NCBI GenBank assembly: GCA_020883125.1
Contig: JAHREW010000002.1
Coordinates: 77,940 to 141,939 of the forward strand
Direction of reading: 5' to 3'
DNA: 64,000 bases
From: Microcoleus sp. CAWBG506
Lineage (GTDB): Bacteria > Cyanobacteriota > Cyanobacteriia > Cyanobacteriales > Microcoleaceae
Part shown: one piece after another, positions 25,874 through 35,145 of the stretch
How the letters are laid out: every line of letters starts with the position of its first letter
How positions within the stretch are numbered: position 1 is the stretch's first letter
Program-made: the position numbers and the translations under genes
Notes under the pieces: generated by a model
Database searches by the model: none
What the model saw: only the letters and a program-made list of their open reading frames with translations
Told to the model about the DNA's origin: nothing

Positions 25874-26353
25874 ATGAGTTTTGAATTAAATAAACACCAG
25901 ATTTTTAACTCAAAACTCAAACCTCAAAACTCAAACCTACTGGAAATGTCTTTTACTTACACCCGCACTGTCCGCTTTCAGGATACCGATGCTGCTGGAG
26001 TTGTATACTTTACTAACGTCTTGGCAATGTGCCATGAAGCCTATGAGGCATCTCTGGCCGCATCGGGAATCAATCTCAAAGCATTTTTTAGCAATGCCGA
26101 GCTAGCCATTCCGATAATTCATGCTAATGTAGATTTTTACCGCCCGATGTTTGCGGGCGATCGACTAACTATTCAATTGACACCAAAACAGCTTGCAGGC
26201 GATGAATTTGAAATTGCCTATAAATTGTTATTGGGAGAAATTACAGGCAAATCCGCAGCTAAGGCTGTTACTAAGCACGTCTGCATTGATTCAGTTAACC
26301 GAACTAGAACACAGCTATCGGAACAATTAATGCAGTGGCTCAGCCAATTTTAG
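25874..26353 (+). CDS. 1,4-dihydroxy-2-naphthoyl-CoA thioesterase
   Basis: Hot-dog fold thioesterase that releases DHNA from its CoA ester in phylloquinone synthesis. The catalytic motif FQDTDAAGVVYF is near the N-terminus and the length from Met25 (135 residues) equals the family norm. The first ATG (25874) has the strong AAGGAG site, while the family start MSFTYTRTVRF is at 25946 with only a weak GGA. The 24 extra residues are encoded by CTCAAAACTCAAACC-type repeats and begin MSFELNKH, partly copying the start itself. Thus an in-frame repeat insertion seems to have separated the ribosome site from the old start. Other pathway genes follow downstream. Confidence 0.9.
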   Translation: MSFELNKHQIFNSKLKPQNSNLLEMSFTYTRTVRFQDTDAAGVVYFTNVLAMCHEAYEASLAASGINLKAFFSNAELAIPIIHANVDFYRPMFAGDRLTIQLTPKQLAGDEFEIAYKLLLGEITGKSAAKAVTKHVCIDSVNRTRTQLSEQLMQWLSQF

Positions 26354-26384
26354 ATTTTAGATTGTTTGTACTGTTTATTTATTG

Positions 26385-27368
26385 ATGATTAATATGCCAA
26401 ATCGCAATCGCAATTATGCCATCGTCGGCACCGGAGCTTTAGGCGGATTCTACGGTGCTAAACTGCAAAAAGCAGGTTTAGAAGTTAATTTTTTGCTACG
26501 CACCGATTACGAACACGTCAAAAAACACGGTTTGATTGTCGAGTCTCCCGAAGGTGACTTCACCCTCTCCCAAGTCCGCGCCTACCACGACGCGCACAAA
26601 ATGCCTAAATGCGATGTCGTAATTGTAGCCCTAAAAACCACTCAAAATCACTTATTGCCAAATATTTTACCTGGTTTATTAAAAGATAATGGCGTGGTTT
26701 TAGTATTGCAAAATGGACTGGATATCGAACCAGAAGTAGCTAAAATAGTCGGTGCAGAACGAGTGATTGGCGGCCTGTGTTTTTTATGTTCTTATAAAAT
26801 TGGGGCCGGTCACATCTGCCATCTAGATTACGGGACAATCACCCTGGGGGAATATTCCGAAGACTATAATTCCCCAAAAATAACTAATAGATTGAATCTG
26901 ATAGCGAAGGATTTTAAACACGCCAAAGTTCCGATTAAATTGAGCGAAGATTTACTTTTGTCGAGGTGGAAAAAACTGGTTTGGAATATTCCTTATAATG
27001 GACTGTCTGTATTATTGAATGCGAGAACAGACGAACTGATGGCTAATCCAGACACTCTGATTTTAGTTGAAGAAATCATGAGGGAAGTAGTAGCGGGGGC
27101 GAAAAGTTACGATCGCATTATTCCCGATAATTTTATTCCACATATGCTCGACTACACTCACAAAATGAAACCTTACCGCACCAGCATGAAAATCGATTAC
27201 GATGAATTGCGCCCCCTCGAAGTTGAAGCGATTTTTGGGAATCCCATACGATTAGCGGAGCAAAGAGGAATTAAGTTGCCACAAATAGAGGTGCTTTACC
27301 GAATGTTGAAGTTTGTGGATGCTCAAAATCAAGAATTGGAAAGGAAGCGACAGCTATTAAGTTTGTAG
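26385..27368 (+). CDS. 2-dehydropantoate 2-reductase-like (PanE/ApbA family)
   Basis: About 327 residues. The N-terminal Rossmann domain has AIVGTGALGGFYGAKL, and the C-terminal helical domain has the SEDLLLSRWKKLVWNIPYNGLSVLL segment with the catalytic-type lysine and asparagine typical of ketopantoate reductases. The family reduces 2-dehydropantoate with NADPH for pantothenate and CoA synthesis, but paralogues act on other 2-keto acids and no other pan gene is near. The start could be ATG 26385 or 26394. A 9-bp hairpin follows 19 bp after the stop. Confidence 0.85.
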   Translation: MINMPNRNRNYAIVGTGALGGFYGAKLQKAGLEVNFLLRTDYEHVKKHGLIVESPEGDFTLSQVRAYHDAHKMPKCDVVIVALKTTQNHLLPNILPGLLKDNGVVLVLQNGLDIEPEVAKIVGAERVIGGLCFLCSYKIGAGHICHLDYGTITLGEYSEDYNSPKITNRLNLIAKDFKHAKVPIKLSEDLLLSRWKKLVWNIPYNGLSVLLNARTDELMANPDTLILVEEIMREVVAGAKSYDRIIPDNFIPHMLDYTHKMKPYRTSMKIDYDELRPLEVEAIFGNPIRLAEQRGIKLPQIEVLYRMLKFVDAQNQELERKRQLLSL

Positions 27369-27386
27369 TAATTTGGAATTCATTAG

Positions 27387-27420
27387 GTTTGTAGTCATGA
27401 CTTTAATCGTCACTACAAAC
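27387..27420. terminator. hairpin after the PanE-like gene
   Basis: GTTTGTAGT and ACTACAAAC form a perfect 9-bp stem, followed by CATTTTTTATT. The stem is also the end motif of a GACTTTA repeat family seen at 12223, 31144 and 43725. Confidence 0.6.
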
Positions 27421-27448
27421 CATTTTTTATTACCGACTAACAGGAGAT

Positions 27449-27557
27449 GATATCAATTGCGGTTGTATCGGAATGATTTAACCGCGAAGGCGCAAAGGAC
27501 GCGAAGGAAGAGAAGAGAGAGTTTAATACAGGACGATGAAGAGAGGATTTTATATGA
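27449..27557 (+). repeat. dispersed repeat R1, copy 2
   Basis: Nearly identical to 1076-1183. Its last 13 bases (GGATTTTATATGA, 27545-27557) are repeated at 27689-27701, bracketing a separate palindromic element. Confidence 0.85.
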
Positions 27558-27701
27558 AGCTGCATAGAATTCGATCCCCCCTAACCCCCCTTAAAAAGGG
27601 GGGGACAAGAGTCCAATCAAAGTCCCCCTTCTTAAGGGGGATTTAGGGGGATCGGAATATGTGCAACTTCACATTAAATTGGTATAACGGATTTTATATG
27701 A
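27558..27701. repeat. CCCCCTAACCCCC palindromic element flanked by 13-bp direct repeats
   Basis: The core has CCCCCCTTAAAAAGGGGGG and CCCCCTTCTTAAGGGGG hairpins plus GTGCAACTTCACATTAAATTGG. It lies between two copies of GGATTTTATATGA, as expected of an insertion or duplication in R1. Its right end encodes the last residues of menE. Confidence 0.65.
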
Positions 27702-29114
27702 CACGATCGCCATTTCTTGTAATAATTCGCGATTGATTTTCCCTTGGGAATTTCGCGGTAATTCTGCCGCCAAAACCCAATATTTAGGCCGCTTAAACTT
27801 GCTCAATTTACCTTCTATTGCCCTTTGCAAATCTGTGACAGTAACTGCGACATTTGTGGGAACGTAAATCGCTGTTACTACTTGACCCCAATGTTTGTCT
27901 AGCACACCAATTACTGCCACGTCGGCAACTAAATTAGTCGTCCTAATGGCGGCTTCTACTTCGGCAGGAAATACGTTTTCTCCGCCTGTAATAATTTTAT
28001 CACTCTTGCGTCCCACAATGTTTAAGTAGTTATTATTATCAAAAAATCCCAAATCATCTACTTGAAAATAGTCGCTAGTACCCCATATTTTAGGATAATA
28101 ACCCAAGGCTAAAGACTTGGAATTTACTGCAATATTTCCGACTTGATTGCCACCCAAGATTTCGCCTTTAACACTACCAATTGTTACTTGAGCGTGGGGC
28201 AAAATATGACCAGAACTGTTATTACCAGCTAGGAAATCTTCGGGTTTGAGTGTGGCAATTTGCGAAGCTGTTTCTGTCATGCCATAGGTTAGGGCTAATT
28301 TAATTTCATATTTTCTAGCTGCTGCCAAAAGTTCTGGCCAAGCGGGTGCACCGCCCAAAAGTACGGTAGGAAATCGTCGAAGCCAATTGGCTGTCTCTGG
28401 ATTTTGCAACAGGCGTTGCAGTTGAGTTGGAACTAGGGAAATGAAAAATTCTTCTGGTTGAATATCGCATTTTTCGCCTGATTCTAGTCTTTTAAATACC
28501 TGGATTGCCAGTTTTCCCCCTGTACTAAAGCAACGCATGAATTGCATTAAACCGCTGACGTGATATAAGGGCAAAACGCAGAATGAGTTAATTCGATCGA
28601 GTTGAAAATATTGTTGGAAACCTTGAACTGATGCGGTTAGTGTTTCCCAAGTGTGGATGGCAAAACGGATTTTTCCTGATGAACCACCGGTGGGAATCAT
28701 AATTAATGGTAATTTGTCAGTTTCGGAGGGATGGATATCCGGCGAATGGAATTCGTTGCTACATGAAGAAAATCTGCTTTCGTAAAGTGTAATGTCTCCC
28801 AAAATTATGTCTGGTTTGACTAAATCAAAAACTTGTTGCCATTCTGATTTTCCCCAGTTGGGATTGCACAAAAAAATGTGGGATTTGGTGGCACAAGCAG
28901 CTATGAAACTGGCAATAAATTGTACTGGTTCTGATTCGGCTAGGAAAATTATTTTTGGTGTGGGCTGTGGTTGATTGTGGGTTAGTTGTGGAAATAGGCG
29001 ATCGACTATTTGACCAATTTGGCGACTCTCACCACCAATCAGCCAATTGTCAGGCAATCTGGATGCGATCTTTAGAATATTTGCTGTTACATTTGTTCCC
29101 ATAGATGCTTTCAC
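27669..29114 (-). CDS. menE: 2-succinylbenzoate-CoA ligase
   Basis: 481 residues, acyl-adenylate-forming superfamily. It activates o-succinylbenzoate to its CoA ester with ATP in phylloquinone synthesis. Motifs: P-loop-like MIPTGGSSGKIRF, the A5-type LTYGMTETASQ, GRKSDKIITGGENVFPAEVE, and the catalytic lysine near the end in SQGKINRELL. The GTG start overlaps the menC stop (GTGA), suggesting coupled translation; an ATG lies four codons later. The final residues (MAIVSYKIRYTNLM) are encoded by dispersed-repeat DNA, so the natural C-terminus has been replaced or extended. Order menH-menC-menE on this strand. Confidence 0.93.
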   Translation of the reverse strand: MKASMGTNVTANILKIASRLPDNWLIGGESRQIGQIVDRLFPQLTHNQPQPTPKIIFLAESEPVQFIASFIAACATKSHIFLCNPNWGKSEWQQVFDLVKPDIILGDITLYESRFSSCSNEFHSPDIHPSETDKLPLIMIPTGGSSGKIRFAIHTWETLTASVQGFQQYFQLDRINSFCVLPLYHVSGLMQFMRCFSTGGKLAIQVFKRLESGEKCDIQPEEFFISLVPTQLQRLLQNPETANWLRRFPTVLLGGAPAWPELLAAARKYEIKLALTYGMTETASQIATLKPEDFLAGNNSSGHILPHAQVTIGSVKGEILGGNQVGNIAVNSKSLALGYYPKIWGTSDYFQVDDLGFFDNNNYLNIVGRKSDKIITGGENVFPAEVEAAIRTTNLVADVAVIGVLDKHWGQVVTAIYVPTNVAVTVTDLQRAIEGKLSKFKRPKYWVLAAELPRNSQGKINRELLQEMAIVSYKIRYTNLM

Positions 29115-30130
29115 GATTTTTTTGAGTTATCAGTGGTAATGTCAAATCCAAAATCTAAGATTGAATGATTTTTGTCGTCGAACCAGTCATCAGTACCGAA
29201 GCCTAATGCTCTAGAATTGGAAAACAATTCTAGAGCTAGATTTAATGCTGCTTGTCTGCCTATCTGGGTTTCAAATACGGATGAAAAAACAGCGTCTATA
29301 GGGTGGATTTCACAAAATTTCCGCAGTTGGGATGGCGAACCGAGGATGGCTGGTTTGATGACGAAAATCCCCCTCCAGCCTCCCTCGTAGCATTCTTGGA
29401 TGCGATCGAGATTGGCTACTGATTCGTCTAGGGCGATCGGAGTTTTGTAAACAGCACTCAATGCTAGCATTTTATCAAATTGTGATACAGGTAATGGCTG
29501 TTCTAAAAATTCAATTTTTACGGATAAGTCTGGATTTTTTAACAGATTGTCGCCAGTGTTTAGCCAGGTTTCAGCTTGGGAGTAATTGAGTCCACCGTTG
29601 GCATCTAATCGTAAAAATGCTGGATCGCGATCGCCCAAATCATCCATTGCCTCGATTAGCTGCTGAAAAACCTGTAATTCTTCGTCAATTGCCGCCACAC
29701 CAATTTTCCATTTAAACGTCCTAAATCCCTGTTGCCAAAGCGTTTGTAAAGCTGATAAAGCTGTTTTACCGGCGGGTAACAAACCACTGTACCGACTATT
29801 TTCTGCCTCGTGTAGAATGGATGCAGAGCCTGAACACGAGTTAGATAGTGCTGACTCGAAGCCAAATTGACAAGCAGGCAATTCACTGGAAATAGCGAAA
29901 ATAGTTGCTTCTGAAATATTAGTTGGTAACGAGGTGCAAAAATCTAAAGCTTGGTCAAAAGTTTCGGAACCAAACCAACTCAACGGGGCAATTTCTCCCC
30001 AACGAATTTGACCTGTTTCGTCGGTAAGTTTCAGGATAATTCCCGCTCGCATATCCCAAACACCGTGACTTGTTTGTAATGGACGCTTAAATTTTCGATG
30101 ATAAGTCTGAAATTGAAATTGATATAGCAT
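29111..30130 (-). CDS. menC: o-succinylbenzoate synthase
   Basis: 339 residues, enolase superfamily. It dehydrates SHCHC to o-succinylbenzoate. Catalytic signature residues are visible: the KxK motif FKWKIG, metal ligands in LRLDANGG, IEFLEQPL and ALDESV, and the opposite lysine in FVIKPAILGS. Length and order agree with cyanobacterial MenC. Four bases overlap menE. The upstream neighbour menH is 76 bp away on the same strand, so a menH-menC-menE operon is likely. Confidence 0.94.
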   Translation of the reverse strand: MLYQFQFQTYHRKFKRPLQTSHGVWDMRAGIILKLTDETGQIRWGEIAPLSWFGSETFDQALDFCTSLPTNISEATIFAISSELPACQFGFESALSNSCSGSASILHEAENSRYSGLLPAGKTALSALQTLWQQGFRTFKWKIGVAAIDEELQVFQQLIEAMDDLGDRDPAFLRLDANGGLNYSQAETWLNTGDNLLKNPDLSVKIEFLEQPLPVSQFDKMLALSAVYKTPIALDESVANLDRIQECYEGGWRGIFVIKPAILGSPSQLRKFCEIHPIDAVFSSVFETQIGRQAALNLALELFSNSRALGFGTDDWFDDKNHSILDFGFDITTDNSKKS

Positions 30131-30206
30131 TTACTGAATAGGGAATAATTAGCACTGAGATTGTGCGGTTGGCTCAGAATTAAACAGAGGTGGCGCGTAA
30201 GTTTTG

Positions 30207-31007
30207 TTAGTTATAAAATTGTCTCACAGCGCCGACAAATTCATCGATATTTTCAAAATGGATGTTGTGACCAGCTTTGGATACAATTTTGTTATGGGCT
30301 GCGGGACATAAACTGGCAATTTCTGCATTAATCTTTTGAAATTTATCATCGTATTCTCCCGCTAGCAACAGGAGAGGAATTTGATTTTGTGCTAGTTTTT
30401 CCCAGAGAGAGGGCTGGTTGCCGGTTCCCATGTTGCGCAGGGATTTGGCTAATTCTATGGGGTTATTTGCTAAACGGGTTTCGATGAGTCGCTCGAAATT
30501 AGGAGATTTTTTTAAGGATGGGAACAAAGGGCGATCGTACCAGTAGTATAAAAATTCTTTAAGGTTGCTATTTTCCAGTTTTTGTGCTATCTGCAAATCG
30601 GATTCTAGGCGGTGCGATCGCTCTTTTTGGGTCTTCAATCCCGGCGAAGCTGACTCCAGCACTACTTTCTCGAATCTGTCAGGAAAATGCAAGGTCATAT
30701 AAAGCGCCAATCGCCCGCCCATTGAATAGCCTAATAACAAACATTTGTGTATTTGTAAATCATCTAATAGGTGTATCAATGCTAGCGCTGTATTTGACAT
30801 ATTATAGCAAGTTTCTTCGCCCATGATGCTGGTTTTTCCGTGACCGGGAAGGTCAACTGCTAGACAGTAATATTTTTTATAAAGTAAGGCAATGATCTGA
30901 GTAAAATCTTGCAAATCACCAGTAAATCCGTGGAGTAATAAAATTATTGGCTGTGTGGATTTTCCAGTAAAGGAATAGTTAAAGTTATATTTTTTAAGGT
31001 GTTTCAT
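30207..31007 (-). CDS. menH: SHCHC synthase, alpha/beta hydrolase
   Basis: 266 residues. The family removes pyruvate from SEPHCHC to give SHCHC. The alpha/beta hydrolase triad is visible: nucleophile elbow GYSMGG, acid in AGEYDDKF, and histidine in SKAGHNIHFE; the oxyanion motif is LLLHGFTGD. Arginines in the lid (SHRLESD) fit MenH. Location next to menC supports MenH over an unrelated esterase. Confidence 0.88.
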   Translation of the reverse strand: MKHLKKYNFNYSFTGKSTQPIILLLHGFTGDLQDFTQIIALLYKKYYCLAVDLPGHGKTSIMGEETCYNMSNTALALIHLLDDLQIHKCLLLGYSMGGRLALYMTLHFPDRFEKVVLESASPGLKTQKERSHRLESDLQIAQKLENSNLKEFLYYWYDRPLFPSLKKSPNFERLIETRLANNPIELAKSLRNMGTGNQPSLWEKLAQNQIPLLLLAGEYDDKFQKINAEIASLCPAAHNKIVSKAGHNIHFENIDEFVGAVRQFYN

Positions 31008-31143
31008 TTGTGATTAATAGGAATTACGCAAAAAACCAGAATTCTTCAAAAGAATGTCGCTTTTTTAGACAAATATTCACGCAGAGACATGGTTTTTGAC
31101 TCCCCATGCATCCAGAACTCATTAATAAAAATCATTCTGTTTC

Positions 31144-31291
31144 TAGTAAGGACTTTAGGGGTGCATTTGTGTTTGGCAAATATATTCGTAGGGGCGAAGC
31201 ATGACCGCAGACAATTTATTAGCGATCACCATAGATTTACAGCGGTCATGCTTCGCCTATGCAAAATCGGGATGCTCCCGACTTTAGTCAT
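31144..31291. repeat. MITE-like palindromic element, copy B
   Basis: This is a reversed copy of the element at 12223-12399: AGTAAGGACTTTAG at one end, GACTTTAGTCATGA at the other, with GGCGAAGCATGACCGCAGA and GCGGTCATGCTTCGCC inside. The 31008-31374 gap holds this element and another GACTAAA repeat, no gene. Confidence 0.75.
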
Positions 31292-31374
31292 GATTGACTA
31301 AAATTTGGCAAAAATGACTAAAGCCCTGAATAAAAACCATATTTCTGTTTTACTTCAATTGGCGATCGCCCGAT

Positions 31375-32271
31375 TTACAAAACAAACCCCAACGCCAGGA
31401 GTAAACCGCTGACAAAATGCAGGGTGACAGCAATAAACTTGCAGTTGCTGACTTTTGCTGGCCGATCGTGATTGTCTGTGACATGGCGGCAAAGGTCGAT
31501 CGCAAAAAACAAACTCCCAAAAATCAACAGCGTCCAAATTGGGAAAATTCGCAACAGGACAAACAGCACAGTCAAAGCATAAATGCTACCGCAAAACCAC
31601 TGCAACAACAGGGCACCTTTTTTTGTACCGAGTCGAACAATAGGGGATTTTTTTCCGGCAGCTAAATCATCCGCCACTTGATGAAAGTGAGAACAAAATA
31701 AGATAATACTTGTAGTAATTCCCACGATTAGTGAAGCGCCAAAATTAGTGGCTGACCAACTTTGAGTTTGACTGTAATAAGCAGCAGCTAAAGCTAGAGG
31801 ACCGAAGGTGAAAAAGCAGATAAATTCTCCTAAACCCTGATAGCCCAAACGAAAAGGAGGCCCTTGATAAGTGTAGCCAAGGGCGCAACACAAAATTACG
31901 AGTAAAATCACTGTTGGATCTTGTTGCCACCAAGAAATAGCACAGATTCCCGACACTCCCAAAGCTAAAAACAGATTAGCTAACCAGAAAATTAAAGCTT
32001 TATTTCCGGTTAAGTTAACGAGGGAATGTGCTTTGTTTTTGTCGATTCCGGTTTCCGAGTCAAATACATCATTGGTGAGATTCAGCCATGCTATAATTAA
32101 GACGGCTGACATTAAAAAAGTAGAAAATATTGACCAATTAATCGTTTGAGTTTCCGCAAAAGCAATTGCAGTTCCTACGGAAATAGGAATCACGGCAACG
32201 CTGTACATGGGTGGCTTGATTGCCGCTAGCCACAGTTTACTATTGGGACGTTCAATTAACTTTGTTGTCAT
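31375..32271 (-). CDS. menA: 1,4-dihydroxy-2-naphthoate phytyltransferase
   Basis: 298 residues from the ATG at 32271; an in-frame upstream ATG would add 41 residues unlike the family. UbiA-superfamily membrane prenyltransferase with about eight or nine helices. The first aspartate motif is NLTNDVFDSETGID and the second is HFHQVADDLAAGKKS. It attaches the phytyl chain to DHNA to make demethylphylloquinone in the membrane, feeding photosystem I. The gap to menH (367 bp) holds a mobile-like repeat, so it may be separately transcribed. Confidence 0.93.
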   Translation of the reverse strand: MTTKLIERPNSKLWLAAIKPPMYSVAVIPISVGTAIAFAETQTINWSIFSTFLMSAVLIIAWLNLTNDVFDSETGIDKNKAHSLVNLTGNKALIFWLANLFLALGVSGICAISWWQQDPTVILLVILCCALGYTYQGPPFRLGYQGLGEFICFFTFGPLALAAAYYSQTQSWSATNFGASLIVGITTSIILFCSHFHQVADDLAAGKKSPIVRLGTKKGALLLQWFCGSIYALTVLFVLLRIFPIWTLLIFGSLFFAIDLCRHVTDNHDRPAKVSNCKFIAVTLHFVSGLLLALGFVL

Positions 32272-32420
32272 TATACAAACTTGATTCAATTGATAGCAGT
32301 TTAGTAATTTTACAATTTTATTGGTTAAGTAGGTGTAATTTGTATCAGGTTGAGTGCGTGCAGGCATCCATTCAGAGGCTGTGGGGGTACTCAAACTGTG
32401 GAAGTATCCCGTCTGTAAAC

Positions 32421-32507
32421 CTCTGTGGGGCGATCGACTTTTGCCGACTGTTAGGCGATCGATCTATAAAGTTTTGTGTCTAAATGTTTCGATAGATCGC
32501 CCCAGAG
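32421..32507. repeat. inverted repeat CTCTGTGGGGCGATC / GATCGCCCCAGAG
   Basis: The arms are 13-15 bp with one mismatch and a 59-bp loop. A second hairpin (GGGGGCAA...TTGCCCC) lies at about 32565-32590. No gene was seen in 32272-32652. Confidence 0.55.
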
Positions 32508-32652
32508 TCTGTTTTTTTGCCCTAGGGAGTCGAAACAGGGAGGGAAACTAGAAAGGTCTGTAGGGGGCAATCCCACGTCCGGTTGCCCCTAGATGAGGCC
32601 CGCACGCACTATCCACCGCCCCTACTTTAATTGCTGTTTAAATTGCGGAGTT

Positions 32653-35040
32653 TCAATCTTCTACAATCGTAACTTGACTGACATGAACAATTGATTCGGG
32701 TGCGGGCAAAATACGGACGCGGGCAAATTTTAAACCGCTGACTCCTTGTAACGATTCCACCATCCCAGTCTGAACTTTTGACTCTACCCAACCTTCGCGA
32801 GACAAGTAGCGCAAATATTGCTGGTACTCTTCCCACTCGTCTTCGGTTGAATAAACTATAGTCAACATTCCTGACTGGGTAATTCGCTCTTGGGCGTCTT
32901 TGTCAACGGCTTTTTCGATGCGCTTTTTGACAAGTTCGTAGCGAATGTCGCGGGTGCCTTTGACATCAAACATTTTTTCTGTATTTTCGTTGTGAAAAAT
33001 GTCGATAGTGGTATTCTGTACTAACACTAAATGTGCTAGTTCCATATTTATTTGCGAATCTGCTTGCAGGCGAAATACGGTGCGCCCGCAGTCGCAAATT
33101 GCTCGTAGTTGTTCGTAACGCAAACTGTGGAGATGAAACTGACTGAATCTGCTATCTATAGATTTGCCAACATAAATCATGTGATCCATGCCGTCGGTAC
33201 ATTCTATGTCGCAGTAGTGGGGGAGAATTTTCTGCATTTTTTCTTGCCAGCGAACCCAAGTTTCTTGGAGTTCGCTAGTAATTAAATGTAGCATTTCGTC
33301 GTAGCGAGTGCGATCGCAGTAAACGCAGTTGTGTTCGTTTTCACAAGCTACTCGGTAAGCTTCCACTGCCTCCTGAACTTTCGGTCCGCACTGCAAAAAA
33401 TAGTCAAAATATACTTCTAAATGTTCGTTCAAATACTCCGCTGCTCGCACCTCCATATCAACTGTTATTTTTTCTTTTAAATGCTCAATATAGTCTAGTA
33501 AATCGAGCCGTAGTTGCTGACCCAGGTGAGTAATTTGTGTGTCACAAACGACATCAACTATGTTTAATGCTAAGCGAAATTGTTCTAGTAAATCAGTTTG
33601 AATGGCTCGATTCCGCTCCTCGCTAGAACCACGAATATCGGAAATTCCAAACAGTGGATAAACTTCAGAAAATACTATTGTTTCCTGTGGTAGTCCCCAA
33701 CTTCGTCTTTCTGCTTCTTGGATGAAGCGCCATTCGACGGAGGGGTGGATGTTGTGGATGTGGCTAAATCGCTGCTGCATGGCTTGCCGCAGGGCTGCTA
33801 TGAAGGCGGGAATGAGTTCTTGGGCGTGCTGGGAGTCAATGCGGTTGAAGTGGTTGGGCCGATCGCACAACATACCCACTAGGCCCAAAATCCGCTGCAC
33901 GCAGCCCTCGCGGGTGACAGTTTTGACCACTAGGGGTACCAGTAGCATCGATCGCACGCCCATTTTTCGCAAAGCCCGATCGCATTCGGTGTCGCATTCT
34001 CTGCGTAAATCGGGAACATTCCAAACTTGATTTGCCGCCGTTGCTTTCAAAAAATGAGAAGATTCTAGGGAGTCCATTGAATAAACCACTGGCTGCAAAT
34101 GTTGGCCACCTTTAGCGACTAATATCTGTACCTGTTCGCCGTCAGGGCGCAGCAGCACAGTTCCGTCAGCATTAAAGAGCGATCGTAAACAACCGTCTAT
34201 TCTTTCAAATTTGTCGGGGCGCAGCATGGAATCGCGATCGATTAATAACTGCGTCAGCCGCCGAATTTGTTCCTGCATGGTGACATCAAAACCTTCGAGT
34301 ACCAGTAAACCTTCTACTTGATAATTATCCAACTGTAAGCGATCGCCTAAAATCGCCAATTGATTCGACTGCATCAACCAAGATTCTCGTTCGTTTACTG
34401 GCATTAAATTCAAATGTAAATCCGCAAATTCATCTATCTTTGGGTCAATTCTAGCAATTTGCAACTGTTCCGAACCCAGCCAAAATTCGACAAATCTTGG
34501 TTCAGGGTGTACCCGATTTTTTACAGTAGCCATCACTGGTTCGTCGAGGACTCGCAAAGCTGCGAGGTCAATTTGATAAGATTGTTTAAATACCCAGTGC
34601 AAAAGATGGCGGCGGTATAATTTTTCCGCTGTTTTGTTGTCCCACTCCTCGAATAGTTCGAGCAAAGTAATACCCATTCCTGCAAACAAACCGCCTAGTG
34701 GCCCATTTCCCAGGGGTGTTCCTTCCCAGCCAGCCAAACGACAGAAAGCTCCGTTAGCGTACCGCAGTGCAAAAGTCCTCGGCTCGATTACTGCTATTAA
34801 AACGCGACGGTTGCCGAGAAATTGAAACACCCACTGCAAGTCTTGTTTCCATGTTTTCAACCGTTCAATTTCGGCAGATTCATTCGGTACTCCAGCAGCC
34901 AAAGCTTGCAGTAGCTGTTCCATATTAACTTCGCTTTGCAAACTGTGATTATCTTGATCGGTGGAGTCTATATTTGCGGGCATGAGTGACTTGGCGGAGT
35001 TATTGCTGCTTTGACGAGATGAGGATTTAGGAGTAGACAT
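32653..35040 (-). CDS. GAF-domain sensor-like protein, 795 residues
   Basis: The N-terminal ~60 residues are Ser/Gln rich. A PAS-like region follows (~75-175; VLIAVIEPRTFALRYANGAF), then a GAF domain (~275-440; LRSLFNADGTVLLRPDGEQV, VPLVVKTVTREG), and a long helical C-terminal part with a cysteine cluster (VACENEHNCVYCDRTRY). No histidine-kinase, cyclase or phosphatase motif is seen, so the output is unknown. Ligand sensing is inferred from GAF. It stands alone between menA and a TnpB element. ATG start. Confidence 0.75.
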   Translation of the reverse strand: MSTPKSSSRQSSNNSAKSLMPANIDSTDQDNHSLQSEVNMEQLLQALAAGVPNESAEIERLKTWKQDLQWVFQFLGNRRVLIAVIEPRTFALRYANGAFCRLAGWEGTPLGNGPLGGLFAGMGITLLELFEEWDNKTAEKLYRRHLLHWVFKQSYQIDLAALRVLDEPVMATVKNRVHPEPRFVEFWLGSEQLQIARIDPKIDEFADLHLNLMPVNERESWLMQSNQLAILGDRLQLDNYQVEGLLVLEGFDVTMQEQIRRLTQLLIDRDSMLRPDKFERIDGCLRSLFNADGTVLLRPDGEQVQILVAKGGQHLQPVVYSMDSLESSHFLKATAANQVWNVPDLRRECDTECDRALRKMGVRSMLLVPLVVKTVTREGCVQRILGLVGMLCDRPNHFNRIDSQHAQELIPAFIAALRQAMQQRFSHIHNIHPSVEWRFIQEAERRSWGLPQETIVFSEVYPLFGISDIRGSSEERNRAIQTDLLEQFRLALNIVDVVCDTQITHLGQQLRLDLLDYIEHLKEKITVDMEVRAAEYLNEHLEVYFDYFLQCGPKVQEAVEAYRVACENEHNCVYCDRTRYDEMLHLITSELQETWVRWQEKMQKILPHYCDIECTDGMDHMIYVGKSIDSRFSQFHLHSLRYEQLRAICDCGRTVFRLQADSQINMELAHLVLVQNTTIDIFHNENTEKMFDVKGTRDIRYELVKKRIEKAVDKDAQERITQSGMLTIVYSTEDEWEEYQQYLRYLSREGWVESKVQTGMVESLQGVSGLKFARVRILPAPESIVHVSQVTIVED

Positions 35041-35099
35041 GAGTAAAACACCTGAAAACAGTGAATTTTGCCAATAATAATCTTGGTGAGCCGGAATTT

Positions 35100-35145
35100 A
35101 AGGATTTTTGACACTCCCTGCGAGTCAAGCGACAGGGATTCTTAA
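35100..35145 (-). ncRNA. presumed omega-RNA 3' end at transposon right end
   Basis: In this family the guide RNA overlaps the tnpB 3' end and terminates in the right-end hairpin with the guide read from flanking DNA. Here the hairpin lies 5-26 bp after the tnpB stop. Only the 3' part is outlined; the 5' extent inside tnpB is unknown. Confidence 0.45.

Noticed and set aside
32272..32394. 41-residue N-terminal extension of MenA
   Set aside because: It precedes the family start and contains no membrane or UbiA-type sequence.
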